Below, piece after piece: positions 9,574 to 18,202 of a DNA stretch of 64,000 nt. The notes under the pieces are model-generated. The model was not told the DNA's origin. It did no database searches and saw nothing but the letters and a program-made list of their open reading frames with translations. Within the stretch, counting starts at the first letter, position 1, and each line of letters starts with the position of its first letter. The stretch is from Nocardia cyriacigeorgica (GTDB lineage Bacteria; Actinomycetota; Actinomycetes; Mycobacteriales; Mycobacteriaceae): contig NZ_JARWNX010000047.1 of NCBI RefSeq assembly GCF_029868385.1, positions 89,783 through 153,782 of the forward strand, in the 5' to 3' direction. Made by a program: the position numbers and the translations under genes.

Positions 9574-9608
9574 GCCCCTCACCTGACCCGCAGGTGAGGG
9601 GCTTTTTT
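9574..9608 (+). terminator. Rho-independent terminator of ssrA
   Basis: A perfect 12-bp stem, GCCCCTCACCTG (9574-9585) with CAGGTGAGGGGC (9591-9602), has a 5-nt loop and is followed by six T residues. It lies immediately after the tmRNA 3' end. Confidence 0.93.
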
Positions 9609-9657
9609 CATGCGCCGACCGCGCGAAGGCCGGGCCTGTTGCCATACTCAGCGCGGT

Positions 9658-10347
9658 TTATGCCTCCGACTCCCCATACGCCGCGGCGATGTCCTCGGAG
9701 CTGCTCCAGCCGCTGTAGGTGGGGGATTGGGGCCAGCCTTCGGGGGAGTCCTGCCATTTTTCCTGGCGGCCGTAGGGGAGGATGTCGATGAGGGGGAAGG
9801 TATAGCTGAGCTGTTCGACGCCGCGGCCGGTGGTGTGCCAGGTGCGGTAGACCTTGTCGCCGTCGCGTAGGAAGACGTTGAGGGCGAATCCCCCGCCGGG
9901 AGGCGCGTCGACGTCGGTGCCGAAGGAACTGTTCGCCGTGGAGTACCAGGTCATCTTGTTGCCGACGCGGCGCTTGTAGGCGAGCGCCGCATCGATCGGG
10001 CCCTGGGTGACGATGACGAACCTGGCGTCGTAGTTCTCCAGGATCCGCAGGCGGGTGAACTGGGAGGTGAATCCGGTGCAGCCGCCGCATTGCCACCGCT
10101 GGCCCGGTGCCCACATGTGGTTGTACACGATCAGCTGTGCGTGGCCGTCGAAGATGTCGACCAACCGGACCGGTCCCGCTTCGCCCTCCAGGGTGTATTC
10201 GGGCATCTCGACCATCGGCAGACGGCGACGCTGCGCGGCGATCGCGTCGAGTTCCCTGGTGGCGGCCTTCTCCCGAACACGCAGCTCGGCGAGTTCACGC
10301 TGCCAGGTCTCGGCGTCGACAACGGGTGGTAATGCGTTGGTGCTCAT
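9658..10347 (-). CDS. DUF899 family thioredoxin-like protein
   Basis: A 229-residue DUF899 protein. Typical features are the basic helical N-terminus (LRVREKAATRELDAIAAQRRRLPMVE), the strand VRLVDIFDGHAQLIVYNHMW, the cysteine pair CGGCTGF, and the C-terminal FPLIDILPYGRQE. Members have a thioredoxin-like fold and are often described as predicted dithiol-disulfide oxidoreductases, but the reaction is not established. ATG 10347 follows GGGAGG at short spacing; a longer in-frame start at 10374 is less likely. It ends 90 bp from the ssrA terminator on the opposite strand. Confidence 0.85.
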   Translation of the reverse strand: MSTNALPPVVDAETWQRELAELRVREKAATRELDAIAAQRRRLPMVEMPEYTLEGEAGPVRLVDIFDGHAQLIVYNHMWAPGQRWQCGGCTGFTSQFTRLRILENYDARFVIVTQGPIDAALAYKRRVGNKMTWYSTANSSFGTDVDAPPGGGFALNVFLRDGDKVYRTWHTTGRGVEQLSYTFPLIDILPYGRQEKWQDSPEGWPQSPTYSGWSSSEDIAAAYGESEA

Positions 10348-10398
10348 GGGGCCTCCCTGACCGGTCTCATACATCGCGCTCGTAGATAGAGACGACGG

Positions 10399-10425
10399 CC
10401 GTTCACCGGATTCATCGGTGAACGG
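10399..10425 (-). terminator. Stem-loop between two minus-strand genes
   Basis: CCGTTCACCG (10399-10408) pairs perfectly with CGGTGAACGG (10416-10425) around a 7-nt loop. It lies just past the stop of the anchored protein at 10482, so it probably terminates that gene's transcript. Confidence 0.55.
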
Positions 10426-10481
10426 TCGCCTCCGCGTCGCAGGAACCGGCCGAGGCGGCTTTTCCGCATCGACCGGGAGGT

Positions 10482-11057
10482 TCAGCGTGCGAAATCGAGT
10501 CCGGTGCCCGCCACATAGGTGGCGGTGATGGAGCCGTCGGGGTGTCTCGTGCCATAGGCCGCGATAACCGCACCCGGTGAAATATCGGCGACGCGTGAGC
10601 CGAAGAGGACGTGGACTTTGGTGGAGGGGGTCGTGCGGATAGTGGTCTTCGTACCGAAGAGGCTTTCGACTTGCAGCGTGGTGCCATCGGTGTCGGCGAC
10701 TCTGCCGACGGCCACCATCTTGCCGAGAGTGGCGGTGGGCGAGACCACCGGAGCCGGCGCCGGTACAGGTGCGGGTACGGCTGTGGGTGCGGGCGCCGCC
10801 ATCGTCGCGGTGGGGGAAGGATCGATCTCGGGCGGGGGCGTGGTCGGCGTGCGATCGCCGGTGAAGAGGGCGATGAGCATCGCCAGCAGTGCGATCACCG
10901 TGGCAGTTCCACCGACCAGCAAATTCGATTCGCTGTGCGGGGTCGAATCGGAGGCGGCGGGCTGCGGGGCGGGTCGATCGGAAGGGGCACAGGACTCATC
11001 CGGGCGCCTGCTGGACGCCTGCGGAGGGCGGGACCACGGGGTGCTCGGATGGGACAT
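10482..11057 (-). CDS. Membrane-anchored protein with proline-rich linker and DUF5666-like domain
   Basis: A 191-residue protein with a proline-rich cytoplasmic N-terminus, one membrane helix (LLVGGTATVIALLAMLIALF), a Pro/Ala-rich extracellular linker, and a small beta domain (KMVAVGRVADTDGTTLQVES ... VADISPGAVIAAYGTRHPDG) resembling DUF5666 OB-like folds. The function is unknown; a cell-envelope role is inference. The start MSHPSTPW at 11057 is chosen because TACGCT lies exactly 7 nt upstream (leaderless). The longer frame to 11210 has no supporting signal. Confidence 0.65.
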   Translation of the reverse strand: MSHPSTPWSRPPQASSRRPDESCAPSDRPAPQPAASDSTPHSESNLLVGGTATVIALLAMLIALFTGDRTPTTPPPEIDPSPTATMAAPAPTAVPAPVPAPAPVVSPTATLGKMVAVGRVADTDGTTLQVESLFGTKTTIRTTPSTKVHVLFGSRVADISPGAVIAAYGTRHPDGSITATYVAGTGLDFAR

Positions 11058-11273
11058 AGCCCACAGCGTAAGCGGGTACTCATGCGTACCTATCGCCACT
11101 GGCGGTGAGTGGGGGCGATCGGAGGTAGCCTGCACGTTTCCCTGTGCGAGAAAAGGTTTCGGATCTGGAAGCGAGAAAGGGTTGCGGATCTGATCCGCGG
11201 CCCGCCGCACCGGCGGACGACGCTTGAATCGCCGGAACTCGAACGAGCCGACGTCAACGTAGGTGGCCGGATG

Positions 11274-11582
11274 TCAACGTACGGGGCGCAGAATCCGCAG
11301 GGTGATGACGAGCCCGATGATCAGGGCGATGGTTGCGGTGATGGCGGTGCTCAGGGTGTGGGTGAGGGTGGCGATGCCGACGGTGAAGATGAGGCAGGTG
11401 GCGATTGCCAGCAGCGCGGTGCCCCATTCCATGCCGACGATCCGGGCGGGTCGGTGGCGCATTGCTGTCATGACCGGGGAGTACCCAGGCGTTCCAGCAA
11501 TCAAACCGTTATCTCCTGATCGGTGTCCGTTATGTGTCGCTATCTGCGGTTTGTCCAGGCCGTTGTCTCGTTCGATAGCCAT
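11274..11582 (-). CDS. Small two-helix membrane protein
   Basis: A 102-residue protein with two hydrophobic segments in the C-terminal half (WGTALLAIATCLIFTVGIA and AITATIALIIGLVITLRIL) joined by a short polar turn, so a helical hairpin. AAAGG sits 8 nt upstream of ATG 11582. An internal start at MTAMRHRP (11471) would leave only the hairpin. No family is recognised and the neighbours give no functional hint. Confidence 0.5.
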   Translation of the reverse strand: MAIERDNGLDKPQIATHNGHRSGDNGLIAGTPGYSPVMTAMRHRPARIVGMEWGTALLAIATCLIFTVGIATLTHTLSTAITATIALIIGLVITLRILRPVR

Positions 11583-11721
11583 GATCGAGCCTTTCTCGGC
11601 GTTTTCGCACCTTCATGGGCGGTCTACCGATAACGACCCGGCAACGGCGCGGATGGCACGCGGCAAACAATGAGACAACCGTCACGTCGGGTGGGTGGCC
11701 GCGACGCCACGTGGTCGGCGA

Positions 11722-13068
11722 TCAGCGCTGGTGGGTGATGGGGCGCGCGAGCGTCATCCGCAATATCTGTGCGACGAACCTACATAGCCCGCGCGCCGAT
11801 CTGCGGGTGCGAGCAACCGACCAGACGTCGGTGGTGCCCGGCTCCTCGAGTGCATGACCGGCGAAGCGGTCGTCGAGCCAATCGGCCATGGTCGGGGTGC
11901 CGAGGAATTCCAGCGGCAGATGCAGGGCGAGGCGGTCGCGCAGGTAGTGCACTTGCGCACCGGCGGTGCGGTACCGGTCGACGAGCGCATCCACATCGGC
12001 GACGGCGATGACTTCATCGGGAATCGCTTGCAGGACCAGCATCGGTGCTCGTGGCGCGGTGGCGCCGGGCCGGATGTCGTCGAAGATCGCGCGTAATCCC
12101 GGCTGCTCGACCAGTTCGGCAATACCTCGATCGCTGTGTCGGTCGACGTTCTTGCCCGCGAACCTGACCAGCAGCGGCAAGGTCGCCCGCGTTTCGGCCT
12201 CGCCGAGCAGACGCAGGAATCCCGGATGGAGCCACTCGGCCAGTAGCGCCGCCAATTCCGGGTAGGCGCGCCGCAATCCGGCGGTGTACACCGCGGCGAA
12301 CCCCGCGTACATCGTTGCGTTCAACCGCACGAACGCGGCCGCGGGATCGCCGACCGGTGATCCGGCGACCGCGCCGACGATGTCGATCTCGGGTGCGTAA
12401 TCCGCGGCCACCTCGGCCGCCCACGCGGTCGCCAGCCCGCCGCCGGAGTAGCCCCACAAACCGACGGGTGTTGTCGCGGACAGGCCGAGCGGCGCGAAAT
12501 CCAGTGCCGCGCGGACTCCGTCGAGCGTGCGATATCCGGGTTCACGACCGGCACCGAAGTGACCACGCATCCCCTCGTGGTCGGGGACGGAGACGGCCCA
12601 GCCGCGTGCCAGCGCATGGGCGATGAGTGGAAACTCCAGCTGCGGAATCGCACCGAACACCCGCGCCCCGCGCCGCAACGCGTACGACGGGAAGCAGGTG
12701 GAGGCGACGGCGTCGATAGCGCATTGGAACGAGACGAGCGGCCGGTGAACGTCGGGCTCGGCGCCGTGGGGGAGCAGCACGGTCGTCAGTGCGACTTCGG
12801 CGTCGCCGTGTCGATCGCTGGTGCGGTAGAGCAGCTGCCAGGCCCGCACGCGCTGCGGAATCCGGCCGAACAACGCCAATTCCACGGTGCGGGAACGGAT
12901 CACGGTGCCAGGCGTGGCGGTATCGAGGTTCGGTGGCGGTACACAGAACGGGTCGTATTCGACGCGGACCGGCGGCCCGGAGTCGGTGAACGGCTCCGCT
13001 GAGCCCATGTACCCGGGGATCGGGGGCAGCCGTTCATCCTCGGCGCGCAACGCCGCCTCGGTACTCAT
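11722..13068 (-). CDS. Secretory-lipase-family (LIP) alpha/beta hydrolase
   Basis: A 448-residue hydrolase of the fungal-type LIP family common in Nocardia and Mycobacterium. The nucleophile elbow is GYSGGG, the acid region APMLVLQAIPDEVIAVADV and the histidine region LALHLPLEFLG. There is no obvious signal peptide, unlike the related protein at 27753, so this one may be cytoplasmic or exported by another route. Start ATG 13068 has GGAAGGA upstream at 8 nt. It is divergent from a PucR-type regulator, the most likely regulator of this gene. Confidence 0.8.
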   Translation of the reverse strand: MSTEAALRAEDERLPPIPGYMGSAEPFTDSGPPVRVEYDPFCVPPPNLDTATPGTVIRSRTVELALFGRIPQRVRAWQLLYRTSDRHGDAEVALTTVLLPHGAEPDVHRPLVSFQCAIDAVASTCFPSYALRRGARVFGAIPQLEFPLIAHALARGWAVSVPDHEGMRGHFGAGREPGYRTLDGVRAALDFAPLGLSATTPVGLWGYSGGGLATAWAAEVAADYAPEIDIVGAVAGSPVGDPAAAFVRLNATMYAGFAAVYTAGLRRAYPELAALLAEWLHPGFLRLLGEAETRATLPLLVRFAGKNVDRHSDRGIAELVEQPGLRAIFDDIRPGATAPRAPMLVLQAIPDEVIAVADVDALVDRYRTAGAQVHYLRDRLALHLPLEFLGTPTMADWLDDRFAGHALEEPGTTDVWSVARTRRSARGLCRFVAQILRMTLARPITHQR

Positions 13069-13258
13069 CGTGCTGGTCCTTCCGAGGCGGAGTCGTGCTG
13101 TCGGCACAAATCTAGGTCGGCGGCGGGGAGGGCGTCACTACGTCGGCGGTACCAAGTGTTCGCGCCGAACTCGTCTCCGAAGACAGTTTTTCCGGAGTTG
13201 ATCGTCTCGGTGACCGGAGGAATTGCCGCAGCCATAGTCGTGGGCGACAATCCGCGAC

Positions 13259-14518
13259 ATGGTTGTCGATCTTCCCCCGCTGGCCGCGGACGCCGCGATT
13301 CTCGATCGGCTCGGCCGTGGGCTGCCCGGTATCGCCGATCGCATGCTCGCGGCCGGACTCGGTTCGACACCACCGGCCGCCGACCTGCCCGACGACCACT
13401 TCCACGAAGTCGTGCCTGCGATCCTGGCCTGCGGGCACGCGTTCCTTCGCGCGCTGCGGGAACAACGCGAGTTCACCGATGCCGAGGTGGCGCTCCACGT
13501 CGCGCCGGTGGTGCATCATCATGCGGCCGAGCGGATCCCGCTGCGGCTGCTGGTGGATGCCGTGCACGGTTCGGCGCAGCAATTGCTCCAGGAATCGGCG
13601 CGCTCGGCCACCGCGGACGAACTGGACGATCTGATCGCCTTCGGCGCGCATCTGCTCGATCTGCTGCGCCGCATCACCACCGTGGTCTACGAGGCGTATT
13701 CGGAACTCGAGCAGTCGGTCTACCAGCCGGAGCGGGAGGCCAGGCGGGCGCTGTGTTCGGCTCTGCTGCACGGGCTTCCGGTGGTCGAACTCGCCGCCCG
13801 CGCGGATATCGCACTGGCCGAGGACTATCGGGTGCTCGCCGTGCTGGTTCCGCCGCAAGATCAATCGGCGCAGGTGGCGACCATGATCGCCCGGCGAAGG
13901 ATGCGGGTGTTGCAGTCGATCCTCGATGATCTCGTCGGCCCCTCGGCTCTGCACACCTTCGACGGGTCCGCGGGAATCGTGCTGCTGCCCGGTTCGGCCA
14001 CACCCGATCCGGCCGATCGTCTTGCGGCAGCCGCGGACGGACGGATGGGCGCGCCGGTCTTCCTCGCCGATGCCGGTGCCGTATCCCGTGCGGACCTGCC
14101 GGAGGCCGCGGCCGAGGCGGGGGAACTCGCCGCGCTGGCTCGGGCGCTCGCTCGTCCCGCCGGGGTGTATCGCCTCGACGATCTGCTGCTCGAGTATCAG
14201 CTCACCCGTCCGGGCCGGGCCCGCGACCGCCTGGCCCGGCGTATCGAACCGCTGACGGCGCGCCCGCATCTACTCGCGGCGCTGGACGCCTATCTGCGCC
14301 ACGGCACCGACCGCAAATCCGCCGCCGCCGAGGTGCACGTCCACCCCAACACCTTCAGCTACCGGATGCGCCGCATCGCCGAACTCACCGGCCTCGACCC
14401 CGCCGACCCCACCGACACCCGTCTACTGGCCGCGGCGCTCACCGTCGACCGGGCCGGTCGACCGTCCGGATCGCCCGGAACGCACGCGTCCACCACTGAG
14501 ACGACGATCACGGGATAA
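13259..14518 (+). CDS. PucR/CdaR-family transcriptional regulator
   Basis: A 419-residue regulator. The N-terminal 150 residues are helical and resemble the RsbT co-antagonist-like sensor of actinobacterial PucR proteins (PVVHHHAAERIPLRLLVDAVH). A central GGDEF-like domain follows, and the C-terminus is the diagnostic HTH: ALDAYLRHGTDRKSAAAEVHVHPNTFSYRMRRIAELTG. Such proteins activate or repress the neighbouring catabolic gene, here probably the divergent lipase. The start may be leaderless (GACAAT 7 nt upstream), which is weaker than the other examples in this window. Confidence 0.85.
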   Translation: MVVDLPPLAADAAILDRLGRGLPGIADRMLAAGLGSTPPAADLPDDHFHEVVPAILACGHAFLRALREQREFTDAEVALHVAPVVHHHAAERIPLRLLVDAVHGSAQQLLQESARSATADELDDLIAFGAHLLDLLRRITTVVYEAYSELEQSVYQPEREARRALCSALLHGLPVVELAARADIALAEDYRVLAVLVPPQDQSAQVATMIARRRMRVLQSILDDLVGPSALHTFDGSAGIVLLPGSATPDPADRLAAAADGRMGAPVFLADAGAVSRADLPEAAAEAGELAALARALARPAGVYRLDDLLLEYQLTRPGRARDRLARRIEPLTARPHLLAALDAYLRHGTDRKSAAAEVHVHPNTFSYRMRRIAELTGLDPADPTDTRLLAAALTVDRAGRPSGSPGTHASTTETTITG

Positions 14519-14578
14519 TCGACCGTGACGAATCCCCATGCACGGTGTCCAACACAGGAGCGGGCTGAGGAGGTGGGT

Positions 14579-15139
14579 GTGACCGCGACCGAGACGACGA
14601 CCGTTCCGGACGATGTGACCCTGGTCAGCAGGTCCAAGGACGGTGACGTCCGGGCCTACGAACAACTGGTGCTGCGGTATCAGGGGCAGATGTTCCGGCT
14701 CGCATCCAAAATGCTCGCCGACCGCGCCGAGGCCGAGGACGTGGTGCAGGAGGTCTTCCTCGCGGCCTGGCGGCGGTTGCGGCAGCTCAACGACGACGCG
14801 GCATTCGTCGGCTGGCTCTACCGGATGACGACCAACCGCTGTCTGAACGTGATCCGGGCTCGCCGCCCGCACGTCGAGGCGGATCTGGACCTGACCGAAT
14901 CGCCGCGTTCGGACATCCGGCCCGAGCACGCGACCCAAGTGAAAACCCAGCTCGAGGCGCTGAACGTGGCGCTACAGGAGCTGACGCCCGAACAACGGGC
15001 CTGCTGGCTGCTGCGCGAGGTGCACGGCCTGTCGTATGAGGAGATCGGAGACATCGTCGGCGCGAACACAACCGCGGTCCGCGGTCGCATTGCCCGCGCA
15101 CGAGCCCAATTGTCCGAGGTGATGAAGCCATGGCGGTGA
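14579..15139 (+). CDS. ECF-type RNA polymerase sigma factor
   Basis: A 186-residue sigma-70 group 4 factor. Region 2 contains YEQLVLRYQGQMFRLASKML and DVVQEVFLAAWRRL; region 4 contains LTPEQRACWLLREVHGLSYEEIGDIVG with the recognition helix NTTAVRGRIARARAQL. GTG 14579 is preceded by TGAGGAGG at 5-nt spacing, so upstream in-frame starts are rejected. It overlaps the next gene by 10 nt. That gene combines an anti-sigma-like N-terminus with an Asp23 domain, so this sigma factor probably controls the whole envelope-stress operon (14.6-18.8 kb); that is inference from context. Confidence 0.88.
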   Translation: MTATETTTVPDDVTLVSRSKDGDVRAYEQLVLRYQGQMFRLASKMLADRAEAEDVVQEVFLAAWRRLRQLNDDAAFVGWLYRMTTNRCLNVIRARRPHVEADLDLTESPRSDIRPEHATQVKTQLEALNVALQELTPEQRACWLLREVHGLSYEEIGDIVGANTTAVRGRIARARAQLSEVMKPWR

Positions 15140-15837
15140 ACGAGACGACCGAACAGGACTATGTCCTGCCGTGCGGCCGTGAACTGGAACAGGTGTGGGA
15201 ACGGCTCGACGCCGTCGAGGCCGGTCGAGCCTATGAACATGAGCTGAGCTGCCCGGATTGCGCGGCCGCACGCGACAGTCTGCTGGCGTTGCGCGCGGCG
15301 ACCAGGCAGATGATCGAGGAGCCGGTCGCGCCGCCGCCGGATCTGGTGGGTCGGATCATGTCGGCGGTGCGGGCCGAGGTGCGCCGCGGCCGCACACTGG
15401 ACTTGCCCACCTCGGAGCCCGGCGGGGTGGAAGTGAGTGAGCAGGCCGTGAACGCCGTGCTGCGATACGCCGCCGATTCGGTGCCCGGCGTGCGAGCGCG
15501 GCGCTGCCGGGTGCGTCCGGCCGGCATGGGTGCGGACGGTGAATATCTGGTCGATGTCGAGATGTCGGTCGCGGTGCGGTTCGGTCCGACGGCCGTGGCC
15601 GAGCTGATGCCGATCGTGCGTGAACGCGTCACCGCGGCGCTGCCCGCCCGCATCGGGCTGACCCTGCACCGGCTGGATCTGACGATCGCCGATGTCTACG
15701 AGGATCCCGCCCCGGACAACGGCACCGCGACCGACCGGCGCGAAGAGGGTGCGACGCCCGACTCCGGCGATGCCGGGGGCCCCGATGCGTCCACCGGTGG
15801 TCCCGGTCCGGAGCGTACTCGGGGAGACCGCCGATGA
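15130..15837 (+). CDS. Anti-sigma-like / Asp23-domain fusion protein
   Basis: A 235-residue protein with two parts. Residues 1-75 have a cysteine-rich anti-sigma layout (PCGRELEQVWERLDAVEAG, HELSCPDC) like zinc-binding anti-sigma N-termini. Residues 100-195 (VSEQAVNAVLRYAADSVPGVRARRC ... VRERVTAALPARIGLTLHRLDLTIADV) form an Asp23/Gls24 domain. A charged disordered tail follows. There is no membrane segment. It overlaps the sigma gene by 10 nt. A soluble anti-sigma factor whose sensor is an Asp23 domain is the natural reading but is not proven. Confidence 0.65.
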   Translation: MAVNETTEQDYVLPCGRELEQVWERLDAVEAGRAYEHELSCPDCAAARDSLLALRAATRQMIEEPVAPPPDLVGRIMSAVRAEVRRGRTLDLPTSEPGGVEVSEQAVNAVLRYAADSVPGVRARRCRVRPAGMGADGEYLVDVEMSVAVRFGPTAVAELMPIVRERVTAALPARIGLTLHRLDLTIADVYEDPAPDNGTATDRREEGATPDSGDAGGPDASTGGPGPERTRGDRR

Positions 15838-16205
15838 CGCCCGCGGTATCGGTGCTCATCGAGCCCCCGGTGATCGCGGCCGTCGCCGCGCACGCCGCCC
15901 TGGCCACTGCGGGTGTGGTGCGGCTGGAGCCGGGCGTACGCGGCCTGCTCACCACATTGGTGCGGGCGGGTAGGCAACGCTGGCTCGGCACCGACCCGGC
16001 GCCCTCGGAAGGTGTGCGGGTGCGGCGCACCGAGGACGGGCGGTTGCTGGTCCAGATCGATGCGGTGATCGCCGGTGACCGGCACGCGGGTGAGGTGGGG
16101 CGTGCGGTGCAGCGCGCGGTCGCCGCGGTGGTGCGTGCCCAGACCGGGCAGCGGGTGGACGAGGTCGTGGTGTCGATTCTCGATATCGAGCCGGAGCCGC
16201 GCTGA
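15834..16205 (+). CDS. Asp23/Gls24-like protein
   Basis: A 123-residue protein with the short Asp23/Gls24 pattern: an N-terminal strand-helix (VIAAVAAHAALATAGVVRLEPGVRGLL), a central beta hairpin (RLLVQIDAVIAGDRHAGEVGRAVQRAVAAVV) and a final strand RVDEVVVSILDIE. Asp23 proteins are abundant in Gram-positive bacteria and collect under the membrane through AmaP. The start codon overlaps the preceding stop (ATGA), indicating translational coupling within the operon. Confidence 0.7.
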   Translation: MTPAVSVLIEPPVIAAVAAHAALATAGVVRLEPGVRGLLTTLVRAGRQRWLGTDPAPSEGVRVRRTEDGRLLVQIDAVIAGDRHAGEVGRAVQRAVAAVVRAQTGQRVDEVVVSILDIEPEPR

Positions 16206-16540
16206 TGTTCGACGAGGAAACCATCGACAAGATCATCGGCGCGGTCGAGGGGGTCGCCGGACTGCGGCCCGCGACACCGATCGTGCGCGAGAACGCGAGC
16301 TGGTGGCCGTGGGACGCCCGCACCTACGCGGTCGACCTCACCGACGACGCGGTGCAGGTGCGGGTGGTCGCCGCCACGTTGCCACTACCCCCGCTACTCG
16401 ATCTCGCGAGTGAGGCGATTCGGCCCGTGCTGGCGGGTACTCCATGGGAACAGGCCACGGTGCGGCTGGTGGTCACCGAACTCGACGCGGCTGCTTTCGC
16501 CGAGGAAGGAACTGTGGACGAGCAAGGAACTGTGGGCTGA
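16205..16540 (+). CDS. Small Asp23-operon protein
   Basis: A 111-residue protein beginning one base inside the previous stop codon (TGATG). It has an Asp23-like layout: GAVEGVAGLRPATPIVRE, the hairpin TYAVDLTDDAVQVRVVAATLPLPPLLDLASEAIRPVL and the last strand QATVRLVVTELD. The similarity is weak and rests mainly on position and secondary-structure pattern. The tail ends in a repeated EEGTVDEQGTVG. It is likely a divergent paralogue working with the neighbouring Asp23 proteins. Confidence 0.6.
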   Translation: MFDEETIDKIIGAVEGVAGLRPATPIVRENASWWPWDARTYAVDLTDDAVQVRVVAATLPLPPLLDLASEAIRPVLAGTPWEQATVRLVVTELDAAAFAEEGTVDEQGTVG

Positions 16541-16635
16541 GCCACACGGTTCGCCCGTGACGAACGCGCGGATCGGGTGTCGATCAGAGTGCGGGACCGA
16601 ATCCGCTGTATCCCAAAGGAATCAGGAGGAACACC

Positions 16636-17121
16636 ATGACCGCCACCACCGAGAAGAGCACCACCAACAACACCGCGACCGAGGCGAGCGGCGCCGAGAA
16701 GACCACGGTGAAAAAGGAACACGCGCTGGTCAGCGAGCTCGGCACCACCACCATCTCCGACATCGTGGTGCAGAAGGTCGCCGGTCTGGCCGCCCGCGAG
16801 GTACGCGGCGTGCACAACCTCGGCGGTAGCGCCGCCCGCGCCTTCGGCACCCTCCGCGACCGCATCCCCGGCGCCTCCGCCAGTATCGGACAGGGTGTTT
16901 CGGTCGAGGTCGGCGAGACACAGGCCGCCGTCGATCTGGAGATCGTCGTCGAATACGGCGTCGCCATCGCCGAGGTGGCGCGTGCGGTGCGCCGCAATGT
17001 GATCACCGCGATCGAGCAGATGACCGCGCTGCACGTGGTCGAGGTCAATATCAATGTCAACGATGTGTTCATCCCGGGTGACGACGATGACGAAGACGCG
17101 CCCACCGCGCGCGTGCAGTAG
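16636..17121 (+). CDS. Asp23/Gls24 family envelope stress response protein
   Basis: The best-conserved Asp23 member here, 161 residues. A Thr/Ala/Glu-rich N-terminus is followed by the family core TTISDIVVQKVAGLAAREVRGVHNLGG, SASIGQGVSVEVGETQAAVDLEIVVEYGVAIAEVARAVRRNVITAIEQMT and VEVNINVNDVFIPGD. In staphylococci such proteins form a filament network at the membrane and respond to alkaline or cell-wall stress. An AGGAGG-type site precedes ATG 16636. The 95-bp gap upstream leaves room for an internal promoter. Confidence 0.9.
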   Translation: MTATTEKSTTNNTATEASGAEKTTVKKEHALVSELGTTTISDIVVQKVAGLAAREVRGVHNLGGSAARAFGTLRDRIPGASASIGQGVSVEVGETQAAVDLEIVVEYGVAIAEVARAVRRNVITAIEQMTALHVVEVNINVNDVFIPGDDDDEDAPTARVQ

Positions 17122-17154
17122 CCACCGACCGGATCCAGCGAAGAGGAGTCGATT

Positions 17155-17343
17155 GTGAACGCCACAACGATATGTCTGGCGATCGGTCTCGCGCTCGGAT
17201 TCGCCGCCGCGTTCGGCGGATTCGGCGCGTTCCTGATCGTGCTGGTGTTCGCCGCGCTCGGTCTGGCGATCGGCCGATGGCTCGATGGCGAACTCGACCT
17301 CGCCGCGCTGGTCCGATCCGCCCAGGACAAGGGCAGGCGATGA
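17155..17343 (+). CDS. DUF2273 small membrane protein of the Asp23/AmaP cluster
   Basis: A 62-residue membrane protein with two closely spaced hydrophobic stretches (ICLAIGLALGFAAAFGGFGAFLIVLVFAALGLAIGRWLDG). Length, glycine-rich helical hairpin and acidic tail match DUF2273, which accompanies Asp23 and AmaP in Firmicutes. GTG 17155 has AGAGGAG upstream. Its stop overlaps the next start (ATGA). Confidence 0.75.
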   Translation: MNATTICLAIGLALGFAAAFGGFGAFLIVLVFAALGLAIGRWLDGELDLAALVRSAQDKGRR

Positions 17344-17666
17344 CGGCCGCCGCGGTCGGAGCCGAGCTGCCGGGGCGGACCACGGTCAGTGAACGGGCGG
17401 TGCGCCGGATCGCCGCGCACGCCGCCCGCGAGGTGCCCGGCGTCGATCGCGGCGTCAAGGTCGAGGCCACCGTCTCCGGTGATCGGGCCGCGCTGGCCGT
17501 GCGGCTGCCGGTCCGCTATCCGGAACCGGTGGGCCGGGTGACCGAGGACTGCCGCACCCATCTGCGTGCACGCACCGCCGAACTGACCGGGATCGGTATC
17601 TCCAGGGTCGACATCGTGGTCCCGGAGCTGACCACGGAAACCGTTGTCGCCGGGAGGGTCCGGTGA
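17340..17666 (+). CDS. Asp23/Gls24-like protein
   Basis: A 108-residue Asp23 domain with no extra regions: TVSERAVRRIAAHAAREVPGVDRGV, then VSGDRAALAVRLPVRYPEPVGRVTEDCRTHLRARTAELTGIGISRVDIVVPEL. It begins within the stop of the DUF2273 gene (ATGA at 17340) and ends within the start of the next gene (GTGA), so it is locked into the operon. Its role is presumably as a partner of the AmaP-like anchors encoded next. Confidence 0.8.
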   Translation: MTAAAVGAELPGRTTVSERAVRRIAAHAAREVPGVDRGVKVEATVSGDRAALAVRLPVRYPEPVGRVTEDCRTHLRARTAELTGIGISRVDIVVPELTTETVVAGRVR

Positions 17667-18202
17667 TCCGCAGGCCGCGGCGCGCGTGGCCCGCCGTCGT
17701 CATCGCGGTGGTGGTGCTCGCGGCGTGCGTCGCGGTGACCGTGTCACTGGTGCAGCGACTGACCGACACACACGAGTACATCTCCTATGACAGCGTCGCC
17801 GGTGAGGTGCACGGCATCACCTGGAACGAGCTGCCGGTACTGATCGGCGGGGTCGTGGCATTGGCCATCGGGGTGGTGCTGCTGGTGATCGCGTTGCTGC
17901 CGGGGCGTGCGAAGGTGTTGCCGCTGACCGGCCACGAGGACGGTATGGAGGCGGGAGTGAGCCGGTCGGGTCTGCGAACTCTGTTGCGTACCAGCGCTAC
18001 CGGGGTCGATGGGGTGACCTCCGCGCGGGTAAAGGTGCGCCGCGACGTCGTCACCGTGGTCGCGCGCACCGATCGGCACGACAGCGCCGGGCTGGCCGAT
18101 ACGATCTGCGACACCGTCACCGGCCGGGTGCAACAGGTCGGCCACCCGGTGAAGCGGGTGAAGGCGAAGCTGCACGGACCCAAAGCCGGAGGCCCTCGAT
18201 GA
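17663..18202 (+). CDS. DUF6286-like membrane protein with Asp23-like domain
   Basis: A 179-residue protein with two membrane helices (AVVIAVVVLAACVAVTVSLV and LIGGVVALAIGVVLLVIALL) separated by a short loop, then a cytoplasmic domain (GVSRSGLRTLLRTSATGVDGVTSARVKVRRDVVTVVARTD) of the DUF6286 kind found in actinobacterial Asp23 clusters. The topology parallels AmaP, a two-helix anchor that tethers Asp23 to the membrane. The GTG start overlaps the preceding stop, and its own stop overlaps the next ATG. Confidence 0.72.
   Translation: MIRRPRRAWPAVVIAVVVLAACVAVTVSLVQRLTDTHEYISYDSVAGEVHGITWNELPVLIGGVVALAIGVVLLVIALLPGRAKVLPLTGHEDGMEAGVSRSGLRTLLRTSATGVDGVTSARVKVRRDVVTVVARTDRHDSAGLADTICDTVTGRVQQVGHPVKRVKAKLHGPKAGGPR

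Noticed and set aside
16410..16829. Plus-strand frame bridging two Asp23 genes
   Set aside because: It is out of frame with both, full of Arg/His, and the real ATG at 16636 has its own ribosome-binding site.
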